A DNA stretch of 64,000 nt from Bufo bufo (Eukaryota; Chordata; Amphibia; Anura; Bufonidae). The stretch is from contig NC_053393.1 of NCBI RefSeq assembly GCF_905171765.1, positions 192,041,921-192,105,920 of the forward strand. Direction: 5' to 3'. Below the pieces are notes generated by a model. That model was not told where the DNA came from and made no database searches. It saw nothing but the letters and a program-made list of their open reading frames with translations. The first letter of the stretch is position 1; the number at the start of each line of letters is the position of its first letter. Both the position numbers and the translations under genes were made by a program. This document shows, piece by piece, positions 45,104 through 54,612 of the stretch.

Positions 45104-46174
45104 CTACCTATCTTTCCAAGGTTTGAGCAAATTCATATGGTACACCTGCTCTGGCTTCCACCTCCCTGGCTGGTGTACCTTGTAGTTTACTTCTCCAACC
45201 TTTTCGAGTACCTCGTAGGGTCCCTGCCATCTAGCCAGTAACCTACTGTCCACTGTCGGTACCAGAACCAAAATCCGATCTCCCGGGTTAAAGATCCGGA
45301 CCCGAGTCTGCCGATTATACACCCAGCTTTGAGCTCGCTGAGCTGCCTCCATATGTTCCATTACCAGCGGCAACAAGGTTTCCATATGTTCCTGCATCTG
45401 AGTAACATATTCAATAATGCTTTTATATGGTGTGGATTGTTACTCCCATGCCTCTTTGGCTATATCCAACAGACCACGTGGATGTCTGCCATATAGAAGT
45501 TCGAAGGGCGAGAACCCAGTAGAGGCCTGGGGCACTTCTCGCACTGCAAACATAAGATAGGGCAGAAGGAGGTCCCAGTCCTTTCCATCCTTAGACACTA
45601 CTCGTTTTAACATGGTTTTTAATGTTTTATTAAACCTTTCTACTAGGCCATCAGTTTGTGGGTGATAGACGAATATCCATATCTGCTTGATGTTCAGCAA
45701 CTTAGAGTTCCCGCATGACCTTGGACATAAAAGGGGTCCCCTGGTCAGTCAGAACCTCTTTAGGTAGCCCCACTCTGGAAAACATCTCCATTAACTCCTT
45801 TGCTATAAGTTTGGCCGATGTATGCCACAGTGGCACCGCCTCTGGGTACTGAGTGGCGTAGTTCCGGACTACCAAGATATGTTGTTGCCCTCTAGCGAAC
45901 TTCGGTACTGGGCCTACGAGATCCATAGTGATTCTTTCAAATGCACTCTCGATAATCGGGAGAGGCACTAAGGGACTGCGGAAAAGGTGCTGGGGGCTAG
46001 TTGTTTGACAGGTCGGGCAAGACTTACAAATTCATCCACCTCTCTAAACACACTGAGCCAGTAAAACCATTGTAGTATCTGGTCCTGTATCTTCTGCAGT
46101 CCCAGATGACCCCTGAGAACATGTTGGTGGGCTAACTTTAACACGAGTTTTCGATAAGCCCGGGGCATCACCAA
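45104..46174 (-). pseudogene. Gypsy-2 integrase
   Basis: The zinc-binding head (HQHVLRGHLGLQKIQDQIL; the two Cys are lost, reading SLARPVKQL where CxxC is expected) is followed by the core: ITMDLVGPVPKF with the first Asp, VLTDQGTPFMS with the second, and YHPQTDGLVERFNKTLK with the Glu. The C-terminal part has a GPY-like module (LLARWQGPYEVLEKVGEVNY) and ends NLLKPWKDR. Frame changes fall near 45970 and 45700, and a stop near 45400-45440. It lies upstream of reverse transcriptase in this element. It would insert the cDNA into the genome. Confidence 0.88.
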
Positions 46175-46272
46175 CTATTCAATGGGTTCATCCCACAGCT
46201 GGTTTACCCAATATAGCATATTCTGGTTGACCACAAAACATCGACTCAGCCCCAGGTTGTTGGGGTACCCCA

Positions 46273-46846
46273 TGTCACGGTAGATGGGGATAAGATGAAC
46301 ACCAAATAAACAAATAGCAACAGGAAAATATACTAGGCCCCAAAGCTAAGGAGGAAGGAATGGTAACCTCCTAACAATCCCTGAGCCTCTTCCTGACTGC
46401 TGACAGTATGAGCAAGTCCTGATGGTGAACAAACTCATACGCTGGAACCTAAGCCCTGCTGACACTGTCGCAAACCCTAACTTAGGGATCGGGGAATGAG
46501 ACAGCCGGTACCTTCCACCGTGAAGGGACCAGCGTCTCCCTGAAACCTAGAAGCAACACAAGTACAAAGGAGAAAACAGGAGGACTTAGCCTGAGACGAG
46601 CGGGAAGTAGAGGATCCACAAACAACCAGTATAGAACTCCAGAAGGAAAATATCAACTGCAAAGTCAGTAGTAAGAGGCGGACTTAAATAGAGCCTCTTA
46701 AACAGCTAACAAGCAGAACCTGTCGAGAGGTGGAATCCTGCCCACAACAACAAACAGAAAGGAAACACAGAAAGACCTGTCAGATATACTCACGTGCTGC
46801 AAGTCTATCCGATCTTCTTAGATCCCTCACAGGGCAGGCAGTGACA
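46273..46846. mobile_element. Solo LTR inside Gypsy-2
   Basis: 574 bp starting 'tgtcacggtagatgg' and ending 'aggcagtgaca' (TG...CA), flanked by a perfect 5-bp TSD, 'cccca' (46268-46272; 46847-46851). Its start and general layout resemble the Gypsy-1 LTR ('tgtcacgg', 'gaacacc', 'actaggcc'), so a related chromovirus family is likely. Internal sequence was lost, presumably by LTR-LTR recombination. Confidence 0.9.
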
Positions 46847-47137
46847 CCCCATCAACTATTACCACATTCTCCCAAGTCCGGGATAGGGTTGGGTCTCAGC
46901 TTTGGGCTGTATCGAAATTCTCCCCAGAGACATTGAGGTCTGCCAACTCAGGTCCCGGTGGCAATTTCCCCAAGTCTCCCACTATTACCCTACGCAGTCT
47001 TGTCTCCCCCTCTTCCACCGAGGTGGCGGTTACCCCTACTGATGGCCATTCAGCCTCAGGTTCCTAGGGTTCTGGCCGTCCTCCTGAACAAGGCCAATCT
47101 CCTGGGCTCTCCCCTAACTCAGGGGTGCCAGTCACTC

Positions 47138-47710
47138 TCACAACCGGCCATAGGGCCTGGAAACCCTGAATGTCTCGTAGTGCAAGTTTGCGGCGACTGC
47201 CACTTCGTGGGTCCACCTGCCGGCTACCGTGGTTAGAGTCACCAGCGCTGTGGGGTAGTCTTTTAAGTCTTCGTGAATGCACATCGCCCCAACTTTTCGG
47301 CCAATATACTCAGCGGACCGCACTAGGGTAGCCCTTACTAGGGTCACCAAGCTCCCTGAGTCCAGCAGCACCTCAGCTTGAGTGTCTCCCACTATCAACT
47401 GGCACAAGTGGTCTAGAGCCTCCAGGGTACCTGTGGCACACAGTTTCATAGCATACAATGACTGACGGTAACCACAATTAGTGTCCATGGGCTCAACCCG
47501 ATGGGGACACTCAACCCTTATATGGCCAGGTTCCTGACACCACCAGCAGATTACCTGGGTCCGGCCCATAGTGGGAACCTCCCAGGTGGGTTTCACCGGC
47601 TCATACAGCTGGGCCTGGGGTGGGGAGTTTTGGGGTCTACCTGCCCCCCTCCCGAAAGAACGCCCCTTAAGATTCTTAGTGGCCTCATAGTGCTCCACCA
47701 GGTCCAACAT
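47138..47710 (-). pseudogene. Gypsy-2 zinc knuckle and protease
   Basis: Continues gag in another frame. A zinc knuckle CWWCQEPGHIRVEC (C-x2-C-x4-H-x4-C) lies near 47510-47555; a protease-like motif EVLLDSGSLVTLV follows near 47340-47380. Family neighbours upstream read LVEHYEATKNLKG. The frame closes at 47138. The frames between this and the integrase (46850-47138) hold only degenerate sequence. Confidence 0.82.
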
Positions 47711-47891
47711 TTCCAGGAGACACCCGGCCGATCCAGAGCTGTAGAGTGGATGGCATCTCCCTCCAGAATATGTCAGCCAATAGTCTATACAGCATAGCCG
47801 TGGGACTCAGCACATCAGGCTATAGCCTCTTTTGCGAAAGGTGGAGTAAGTCATAATACTGGGGTCTTGCGGGCTCAGTCGGCTTAAAACC

Positions 47892-48326
47892 TTACTGATG
47901 TACCTGCCGGTCCCGGACCAACACATTTACCCTCAGTCTTTCCAAAATCTCACCCTTTACTTTTTGGTAGTCGACCGCTTGATCGTCCGGCAAGTCGGAA
48001 TATATGCGCTGGGACTCTGATGCCAGGAAAGGAGCGATGACCACAGCCCACTGGTCTTGGGGCAGCTTTTCCCTGGTAGCCACTTTCTCGTACATCACCA
48101 GGTAGGTTTCGATGTCTTCTGCGGGTGTCAACTTAGGGATTTCTGCACGCACTGCTTTCCGGGCATCGTGGACACTTGGGGTTGCTCGTGTTGTCTGCAA
48201 AGCCATCATGTGTTGTAGCAGAAACTGGTTGGTCTCTTGCTGTTGCTTATTAGCCTCCCGTTGTTGCAGGTTTGTCTCTCGCCGCTGTAGATTAGCTTCC
48301 ACGAGGGCCTTCAAAACAGCCTCCAT
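47892..48326 (-). pseudogene. Gypsy-2 gag, N-terminal part
   Basis: The likely start is ATG 48326 (MEAVLKALVEANLQ). A Gln/Glu-rich coiled-coil-like stretch (RRETNLQQREANKQQQET) precedes a capsid region (KLTPAEDIETYLVMYEKVA, QDQWAVVIAPFLASESQRIY) of the type related to SCAN domains. A stop at 47892 is followed, in shifted frames, by further gag-like sequence up to 47715. The open frame upstream of the ATG runs back into the LTR and is not expected to be translated. Confidence 0.82.
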
Positions 48327-48456
48327 TTTGTTGTGGGGTACGGGTTGTAATACCGCTGGTTGATGTACGACATACAACCGTGCCCAAAAATTCAAACCAA
48401 ATAATATATCGGCATTCACGCCAGCCTGACTGTGCTTGCCTGCATCTTCCACCAAA

Positions 48457-48665
48457 TGTGGGGATTCTCTCTGGTAGTTAGGATTAGTGGGTGCAGCACA
48501 GAGGCAAAGTACAAGTTCTTGTTTCAAAACATCAGTGTTTATTCACACGTGAAAGCAAAAACAAAAACGCAAGTTGCTTGGTGATCATTCACACACAGGA
48601 AAAGTTCATATAAAAAACAGCCACCTTTTCTAATGGGTGTTACTTCACACCCTGTTGGAAGTTCT
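48457..48665 (-). repeat. Gypsy-2 5' LTR
   Basis: Direct copy of 37067-37273, ending 'cctgttggaagttc'. On the minus strand the sequence just after it is 'tttggtggaagatgc', which contains TGGTGG as in a tRNA primer site. hAT-4 begins six bases beyond it. Confidence 0.8.
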
Positions 48666-48839
48666 GCTTTGTAGTGATGGCCCGAATAGTTCGCCAGAGG
48701 GACAGTGCTGCTGCTGCTGATTCAATAGGGAAAGCGTTAGCTAGGGCAGTGTTCTGTGTCCACAGACTCATCTGCTGTAAGGACAGCGTCCTGACAGCAC
48801 CCCAAATAACCCTTTTAAGGGCAGGTACATCAGTCTGTT

Positions 48840-48887
<48 letters not shown>

Positions 48888-48964
48888 CAGTTGCCTGCCC
48901 GTGTGTGAGAGGCTGCAGGCTCAGTCACAGACAGTACTGTGTGCACACCATTCATACAGGGTGT

Positions 48965-49410
48965 GACAGAAAATACCTCGCAGATAAAAACAAAAATGAT
49001 ATTTAATATTTTTCTGTGATCTAATCACAGTTGCAAGCCAGTGTGTGTCAGGCCCACACAGACTGTATTGTGGCCACTGGCTAGTGGCTAGGCCTCCACT
49101 TATACCGTTACAGGGTGTCACTCACTCACAAATACCTCGCAGATAAATAAAAATTCTATTTCATATTTTTCTGTGATCTAATCCCATTTGCAAGCCCGTG
49201 TGTGTCAGGCCCACACAGACTGTATTGTGGCCACTGGCTAGTGGCTAGACCTCCACTTATACAGTTACAGGGTGTCACTCACTCACAAATACCTCGCAGA
49301 TAAATAAAAATTCTATTTTATATTTTTCTGCGATCTAATCACATTTGCAAGCCAGTGTGTGTCAGGCCCACACAGACTGTACTGTGCCCACTGCCCACCA
49401 CTTATATAGG
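48965..49410 (+). repeat. 5' subterminal tandem repeats of hAT-4, with preceding (TA)n
   Basis: Three units of about 155 bp share 'acctcgcagataaa', 'tttttctgtgatctaatcac', 'tgcaagcc.gtgtgtgtcag' and 'gcccacacagactgta'. The last unit changes near its end and leads to the transposase ATG. Confidence 0.88.
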
Positions 49411-49455
49411 GTGGCACAGTACCTTGCACGCATAGTAACACTTATCTAATAAAAA

Positions 49456-51994
49456 ATGACAGGCAGAGGCAGGCCACGCCGCAGGGGCCGTCGTGTTCGT
49501 GGTGCTGGGGAAAAAATAAACGAACCAGCACCTCCACAATAAGTGAATATGAGAACGCAGGTGCACGCTACCTTGGCTAAAACATACTTGGATTAGTAGA
49601 ACTACAGGTAACAGCACTCTGCTAGTCAATTGCACAAAGATATAAGCAAACACTGAAAGAATAAATGCTTGGTGGTCATACTTACTACAAATGCAGCTAG
49701 AAGCTCTTTGCGAATATAATTGATCAAAAATATTTCGGGCCCATCTACCGGTCGTCAAGGTAGCTTCTAATCAGATGGGTCCTACTCTAACATGCCTCTC
49801 CTGGGCTTACAGCCTACAATCTGGGCAAAGTAGTACCAAGCTGTATCCTACGCATGCCTCTCCCGGGCTGTGAGCCTGCAGTATGGGCTGGGTAGAATAC
49901 AGCTGTACAAGCTATCTGATTAAAAGCACATGGTAAATGGGCTGGTGGTGCACGGTTCAATCTCACCACCAGGGGGAGCCACTCCCCTAGTGGCAGTGAC
50001 AATGGGGAAAAAATAAACAAACGAGCACCTCCACAATAAGTAAATATGAGAACGCAGGTGCACGCTACCTTGGCTAAAACACACTTGGATTAATAGAACT
50101 ACAGGTAACAGCACTCTGCTAGTCAATTGCACAAAGATAGAAGCAAACACTGAAAGAATAAATGCTTGGTGGTCATTCTTACTGCAAATGCAGCTAGAAG
50201 CGAATATAATTGATCAAATGGTGCTGTGATTTCCACTGGCCCTGGAATAATGCCCAGTGTTCAGAGGCAACGTACCCTGAACCCAAAAAATTCGGAGAAA
50301 ATAGTTGACTGGCTTACACAGGACACCCAATCTTCAACAGCTTCCGCTAAGAACCTTGACGCACCATCCTCTTCCAGCTCAGCTTTGGTCACCTGCTCTC
50401 AAGTTACCACTCTCCCGCCCGCCACCACCACCACCACTACCACCAAAGCCACCACAGCCGCTTCACTTGATCCCTCAGAGGAGTTATTTACACATCAGTT
50501 GGATGAAATTAGTGATGTGCAACTATTATTGCCAGAGGATGGATATAACAGGGATATGTCTCAGTCAGGCAGCATTACACACATGGACGTACGGTGTGAT
50601 GATGATGATGTTGTACCCGCTGATGCTTCCTTTGCTGAGGTATCATATACAAGTGAAGTGGTTGATGATGACGATGTGTCCGTGGATGCCACGTGGGTGC
50701 CTGCTCGAAGAGAAGAAGAAGAGGGGGAAAGTTCAGAAGGGGAGACAGAGAGAAGGAGGAGACGAGTTGGAAGCAGGGGGAGGTCATCGCAAGGAGCTAG
50801 TGGCACAGTCAGACAGCATGTATCGGCACCCGGGGTCAGCCAGACAGCACGCCAATCAACACATGCTGTTGCCACCACCAGAATGCCGTCATTGCAAAGC
50901 TCAGCAGTGTGGCATTTTTTTTGTGTGTCTGCCTCTGACAACAGCGATGCCATTTGCAACCTGTGCAAAAAGAAACGGAGTCGTGGGAAATCCAACACCC
51001 ACCTAGGTACAACTGCTTTGCGAAGGCACATGATCGCACATCACAAACGCCTATGGGATCAACACATGATGACGAGTAGAAGCAGCACACAAGCTCAAAG
51101 CCACCATTCTCCTCCTGGTCCAGCATCTTCAGCCACGTCAACCACTGCTGTCCTCCTTGCCCCCTCTCAACCACCCGCCACTCCACCTCTGACCTTCAGC
51201 AGTTTCATCTCATCTGCCCACAGTCAGGTGTCTGTAAAGGAAATGTTTGAGCGTAGGAAGCCAATGTCACAGAGTCACCCCCTTGCCCGGCGTCTGAAAG
51301 CTGGCTTGACTGAACTCTTAGCCCGCCAGCTTTTACCATACCAGCTGGTGGAGTCTGAGGCCTTCAAAAAAAAATTCACTATTGGGACACCACAGTGGAA
51401 GGTACCCGGACGAATTTTTCTTTCAAAAAAGGCAATCCCAAATCTCTACTCAGTGATTGAAAAGGAAGTCATGGCATCTCTGGCATACAGTGTTGGGGGA
51501 AGGGTCCCTCTGACCACTGATACGTGGTCTGCAAAGCACGGTCAGGGCAGGTATATCACCTACACTGCGCATTGGGTCAACCTGCTGATGGCTGACAAGC
51601 ATGGAATGCGTGGCTCTGCAGCGGAGTTGGTGACACCGCCACGACTTGCAGGCAGGCCTACTGCAACCTCCTCTACTCCTCCTACTCCATCCTCTTCGCA
51701 AACCTCCTCGGCTGAGTCCTCTTCTTCTGCGGTGTCTGGCTGCACATCAACTGATTCCCCCCAGCTCCCCAGGGGCTAGTCCACATCCCAGATACGACAG
51801 TGTCACGCTGTCTTGGGGTTGACTTGCATGAGAGCAGAGAGCCACACCGGACCAGCACTCCTGTCCACCCTGAACGCACAGGTGGATCAGTGACTGACCC
51901 CGCACCAACTGGAGATCGGCAAAGTGATGTGTGAGAATGGAAGCAATTTGTTGGCGGCATTGAATTTGGGCAAGTTGTCACATGTGCCGTGCAT
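49456..51994 (+). pseudogene. hAT-4 transposase pseudogene (interrupted and truncated)
   Basis: ATG 49456 begins MTGRGRPRRRGRRVRGA, a basic N-terminus. The frame is cut at 49507 by a 711-bp element and resumes exactly in register at 50226 (ISTGPGIMPSVQRQRTLN). The open part to 51779 has an acidic middle, a BED finger (AVWHFFCVSASDNS, CNLCKKK, a late H-x4-H, 50900-51050), SVKEMFERRKPM, GTPQWKVPGR and LTTDTWSAKHGQGRY with the first catalytic Asp. After the stop at 51779, degenerate core sequence continues (VCENGSNLLAALNLGKLSH) up to 51994, where PLE-2 begins. It is close to hAT-5 in type. Confidence 0.87.
49508..50218. mobile_element. 711-bp element with terminal direct repeats, type unknown
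   Basis: Direct repeats 49508-49738 and 50005-50218 ('ggggaaaaaataaac' to 'aatataattgatcaaa') flank about 270 bp of unique sequence. An 8-bp TSD, 'tggtgctg', lies at 49500-49507 and 50219-50226. The repeats lack TG...CA ends, and no hammerhead core is seen. The centre contains an 8-bp hairpin stem TGGTGGTG/CACCACCA. It could be a miniature LTR-type or PLE-type element. Confidence 0.7.
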
Positions 51995-53529
51995 TCTTGG
52001 AAACCACAGGCGAGTCTAGAGTCCCCCTCGGTCAGGAGGGGAACATGGAGACAAAAAAAGGGGTATGGGGGGCGCACAATAGGGTAGTATGTTCAATACA
52101 AACTTAATTGTAAAACAAGTTAAAGGTGCTCACCTTTTTAGGTTGTGCAAGAATAGACACAACTCTATTGTAGGTATGTAAAATAAACCAGAGAGATTTT
52201 TCGGATCCGTAGATGCAGCCGCAGAAGAGGTATTTTTGGGATCGGAGGCCCAATCCCCCAAAGGATGCTTGTAGAGAAGAAGGTTTTCTGGTCAGGCGCA
52301 AAACACATAGGATCCAATCCGTCTCTTATAGGTGAATCTTTTTTAATGCATAAATAAAATAGAAGAACGCGTTTCGGGGCTCAAAATGTCCCCTTCATCA
52401 GGTTAACAGTAGTCACAATGAATAATATCAGTACAGGTATATAAAGATACAAAAAAAACGCCAAAAAACGGATTACCTGAGAGCTGCCCACAGATGGGAG
52501 GGGCTAGCTGCAGGTAATGTGTCACAAATATAAATATAACTGTTCAAATTATACATGTGGTCACAGTATGTAATTGCAGTTGATATATAGAGATAATATA
52601 AGGGGGTATATTACATATAATCGGCGATTCTCTCATGAGTTTATTATGAATAAGAACGGAGGACAGGAGTCACATGACCGCACTGATGCGGTCACGTGAT
52701 CGGGGCAGAGGAACTCCTGTGTATGGTACCCGGCGCCTGCGCTCTGTAAGGCTATCCTTCTTGCACGGGCACCTGGTCATGTGATCGCAAGCTTCATGAT
52801 CACATGGCCAATGTCCATGGCTACGGGGACGCCGGTCTGCGGAGGATGTGCGCTCCCACTAACAACACACCAGGCGGCTGTCACAGTGGGGCGCAGGACC
52901 GCGATCGAGGTCAAACACACAGGGCTTGTTATATTGAAGGTGTATATATATTTCCCATGATTAGGGAGGGTGCATATAAATATAGCTATAGAGGCAAATA
53001 TGAATAAAGATGAAATACAGATAAAAATAGATATATATATAAGGCAGGAGCCGATGTCCCTATATGATAAATAAATATATAATGCAGGAATCTCAATAAG
53101 GGGATAAAAACTGTATAGTATATATATGGTATAATAAATGACGCAATAAATACACATTGTTGCTAAAAAGCACTAGTAGCCATAAGGCACGTTTTTTTCC
53201 GGTAGTTATGGTGTATAGGTAAGGATATAAATATGAAAAATATGTATATAATATATATGAATATATAGATATATAAGTATAAATATAGAAGGGTTTTGGC
53301 ATGCGAACCCCTCCACTTTGTTGGCAGCGAGGGGTTGGGTGAGTAAATATCACACCGTAATAAATAGTTCTTGATATACGTTTAAAAATACGTTTAAAAA
53401 TACCTATAATCACAAGGATAATAAAACAATAAAAATAATAGTAGTAAGAACATAAAGATAAAAATAAGAATAAGAACGAAAAGTTTTTATGGTATTAATA
53501 AATAGAATAAAATTAATACAATAAGTAAA

Positions 53530-53560
<31 letters not shown>
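51995..53560 (-). repeat. PLE-2 copy B terminal repeat
   Basis: Inverted copy of 61680-62922 plus 57250-57600 of copy A, so it is the longest version of the repeat here. It is rich in 'tatatat' and ends against a (TA)n run at 53530-53572. The short open frames it holds are also present in the copy A repeats, but nothing supports them as genes. Confidence 0.85.
52366..52401 (-). ncRNA. Hammerhead-like core, copy B
   Basis: Minus strand: CTGATGA, stem II GGGG/CCCC, GAAA, then ACGCGTTC. Core bases are kept, but the upstream and downstream strands do not pair as a clear stem I, so activity is doubtful. Confidence 0.5.
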
Positions 53561-53576
<16 letters not shown>

Positions 53577-53577
<1 letters not shown>

Positions 53578-54546
53578 AGTGGTGGGTTGTGGTGGCTCAC
53601 TAACAAGTAGTTAAGGTATGGTGCTGCAAGCTCATATAGAGGGAATCACCCCACCCTCTCTTAAAGGCAAATGTAGTAATAGAGTAATGAGCGAGCACTC
53701 ATACACTTGGCAACCAAATTGACATGTGCAGAAAATATTTATTATATCCCCATAAAATACAAGTAATAAAATTTATAAGAACAATGTAGCAATAATATAC
53801 AACATTACAATCACATATATTGTGGTAGATATGATCAACACTATATTCATATGACTCAATAGTGTCGATAAATTCAAAAACGGGTAGATTCACTCTCCCT
53901 TCCTCAGTGGTCAACCATATTCTTATCGTCGAAAGCTGCACCAAAGGAAATTGCGGAACAGAGTGGCAACTCCTGCGATCTTTGGAACTCCTGCGAAATT
54001 TAAACCAGCTTGCTGTATGGAGCGACTGAATAAGCCGGCAAATATTTAAAGCTCCATTGAAGCAATAGGGAGACAGCAGACGCTAGACGGTAAGCCAAAC
54101 ATCGATTTAAAGTTTTCTCCAATCCAAAGCTCATATCGAGCTTAAAAGGATATGCTATAAGAGACTTTTCACATTATCAGGATTCCTGTGGACACTTTAT
54201 GAACATATTGCACTCCCAGTGAATAAACCTACAACATTTTCAGTGACATTCAGTTTCCCAAATTGGGATAGAGCGCTAGAAGATAATACCTCCTCTTTCC
54301 CAAATAACAGCATATACTTGAAGTTTCTTGGTGTGATATATATTATTGAATTTATCGACACTATTGAGTCATATGAATATAGTGTTGATCATATCTACCA
54401 CAATATATGTGATTGTAATGTTGTATATTATTGCTACATTGTTCTTATAAATTTTATTACTTGTATTTTATGGGGATATAATAAATATTTTCTGCACATG
54501 TCAATTTGGTTGCCAAGTGTATGAGTGCTCGCTCATTACTCTATTA
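53577..54546 (-). mobile_element. FB-3, fold-back element inserted in PLE-2 copy B
   Basis: Absent from copy A at the same place. Arms 53675-53880 and 54345-54546 are inverted copies ('taatagagtaatgagcgagc', 'tgacatgtgcagaaaatatt', 'gatatgatcaacac'). A one-sided tail of about 100 bp (53577-53675) lies at the left. A motif on the minus strand near 53890-53910 reads CTGAGGA, then GGG...CCC, but GAAA is lost. The insertion lies in (TA)n, so the TSD cannot be read. The layout mirrors FB-1 and FB-2. Confidence 0.6.
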
Positions 54547-54612
54547 CTATATATATATATAGATACACATATATATACCGATAAATGGATACGTATGCCG
54601 ATCTGATCTTTC

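Larger units (their letters stand above)
37067..48665 (-). mobile_element. Gypsy-2, Gmr1-like Ty3/gypsy retrotransposon (degenerate), host to PLE-1 and a solo LTR
   Basis: Short LTRs (37067-37273; 48457-48665) bound a minus-strand element with gag, zinc knuckle and protease at 47138-48326, integrase at 45104-46174, and reverse transcriptase at 37382-38461. Integrase therefore precedes reverse transcriptase, as in Ty1/copia and in the Gmr1 group of Ty3/gypsy, and unlike Gypsy-1. PLE-1 lies between integrase and reverse transcriptase with its own TSD, so the order is not a product of that insertion. A solo LTR lies between protease and integrase. Coding segments carry stops and frameshifts. I could not find a matching TSD for the whole element. 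Confidence 0.88.
48672..51994 (+). mobile_element. hAT-4, hAT transposon truncated by PLE-2
   Basis: The left terminus is TAGTGATGGCCCGAA (48672), like hAT-5. It holds a (TA)n run at 48845-48885, leader repeats (48965-49410), and a transposase gene from ATG 49456. A 711-bp direct-repeat-ended element interrupts the gene after 17 codons. The 3' part is missing: PLE-2 begins at 51995 inside codons of the core, and the sequence right of PLE-2 is satellite, not hAT-4. Confidence 0.82.

Noticed and set aside
48845..48885. (TA)n run as a transposon TSD or origin
   Set aside because: A simple microsatellite; similar runs at 53530-53572 and 61645-61670 belong to unrelated elements.
49935..49975. Possible tRNA-like 3' end ('cggttcaatct' followed by 'caccacca') in the 711-bp element
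   Set aside because: The stem is a simple 8-bp hairpin; T-arm pairing, a D arm and an anticodon arm are not found.
50226..51779. A 517-codon host gene with a BED finger
   Set aside because: It continues in register with the hAT-4 N-terminus at 49456, lies in hAT ends and repeats, and lacks the C-terminal half; it is a truncated transposase.
53700..54524. Paired open frames of 81 and 101 codons as a small membrane protein gene
   Set aside because: They are the two inverted arms of FB-3 read outward and share the same residues for that reason.
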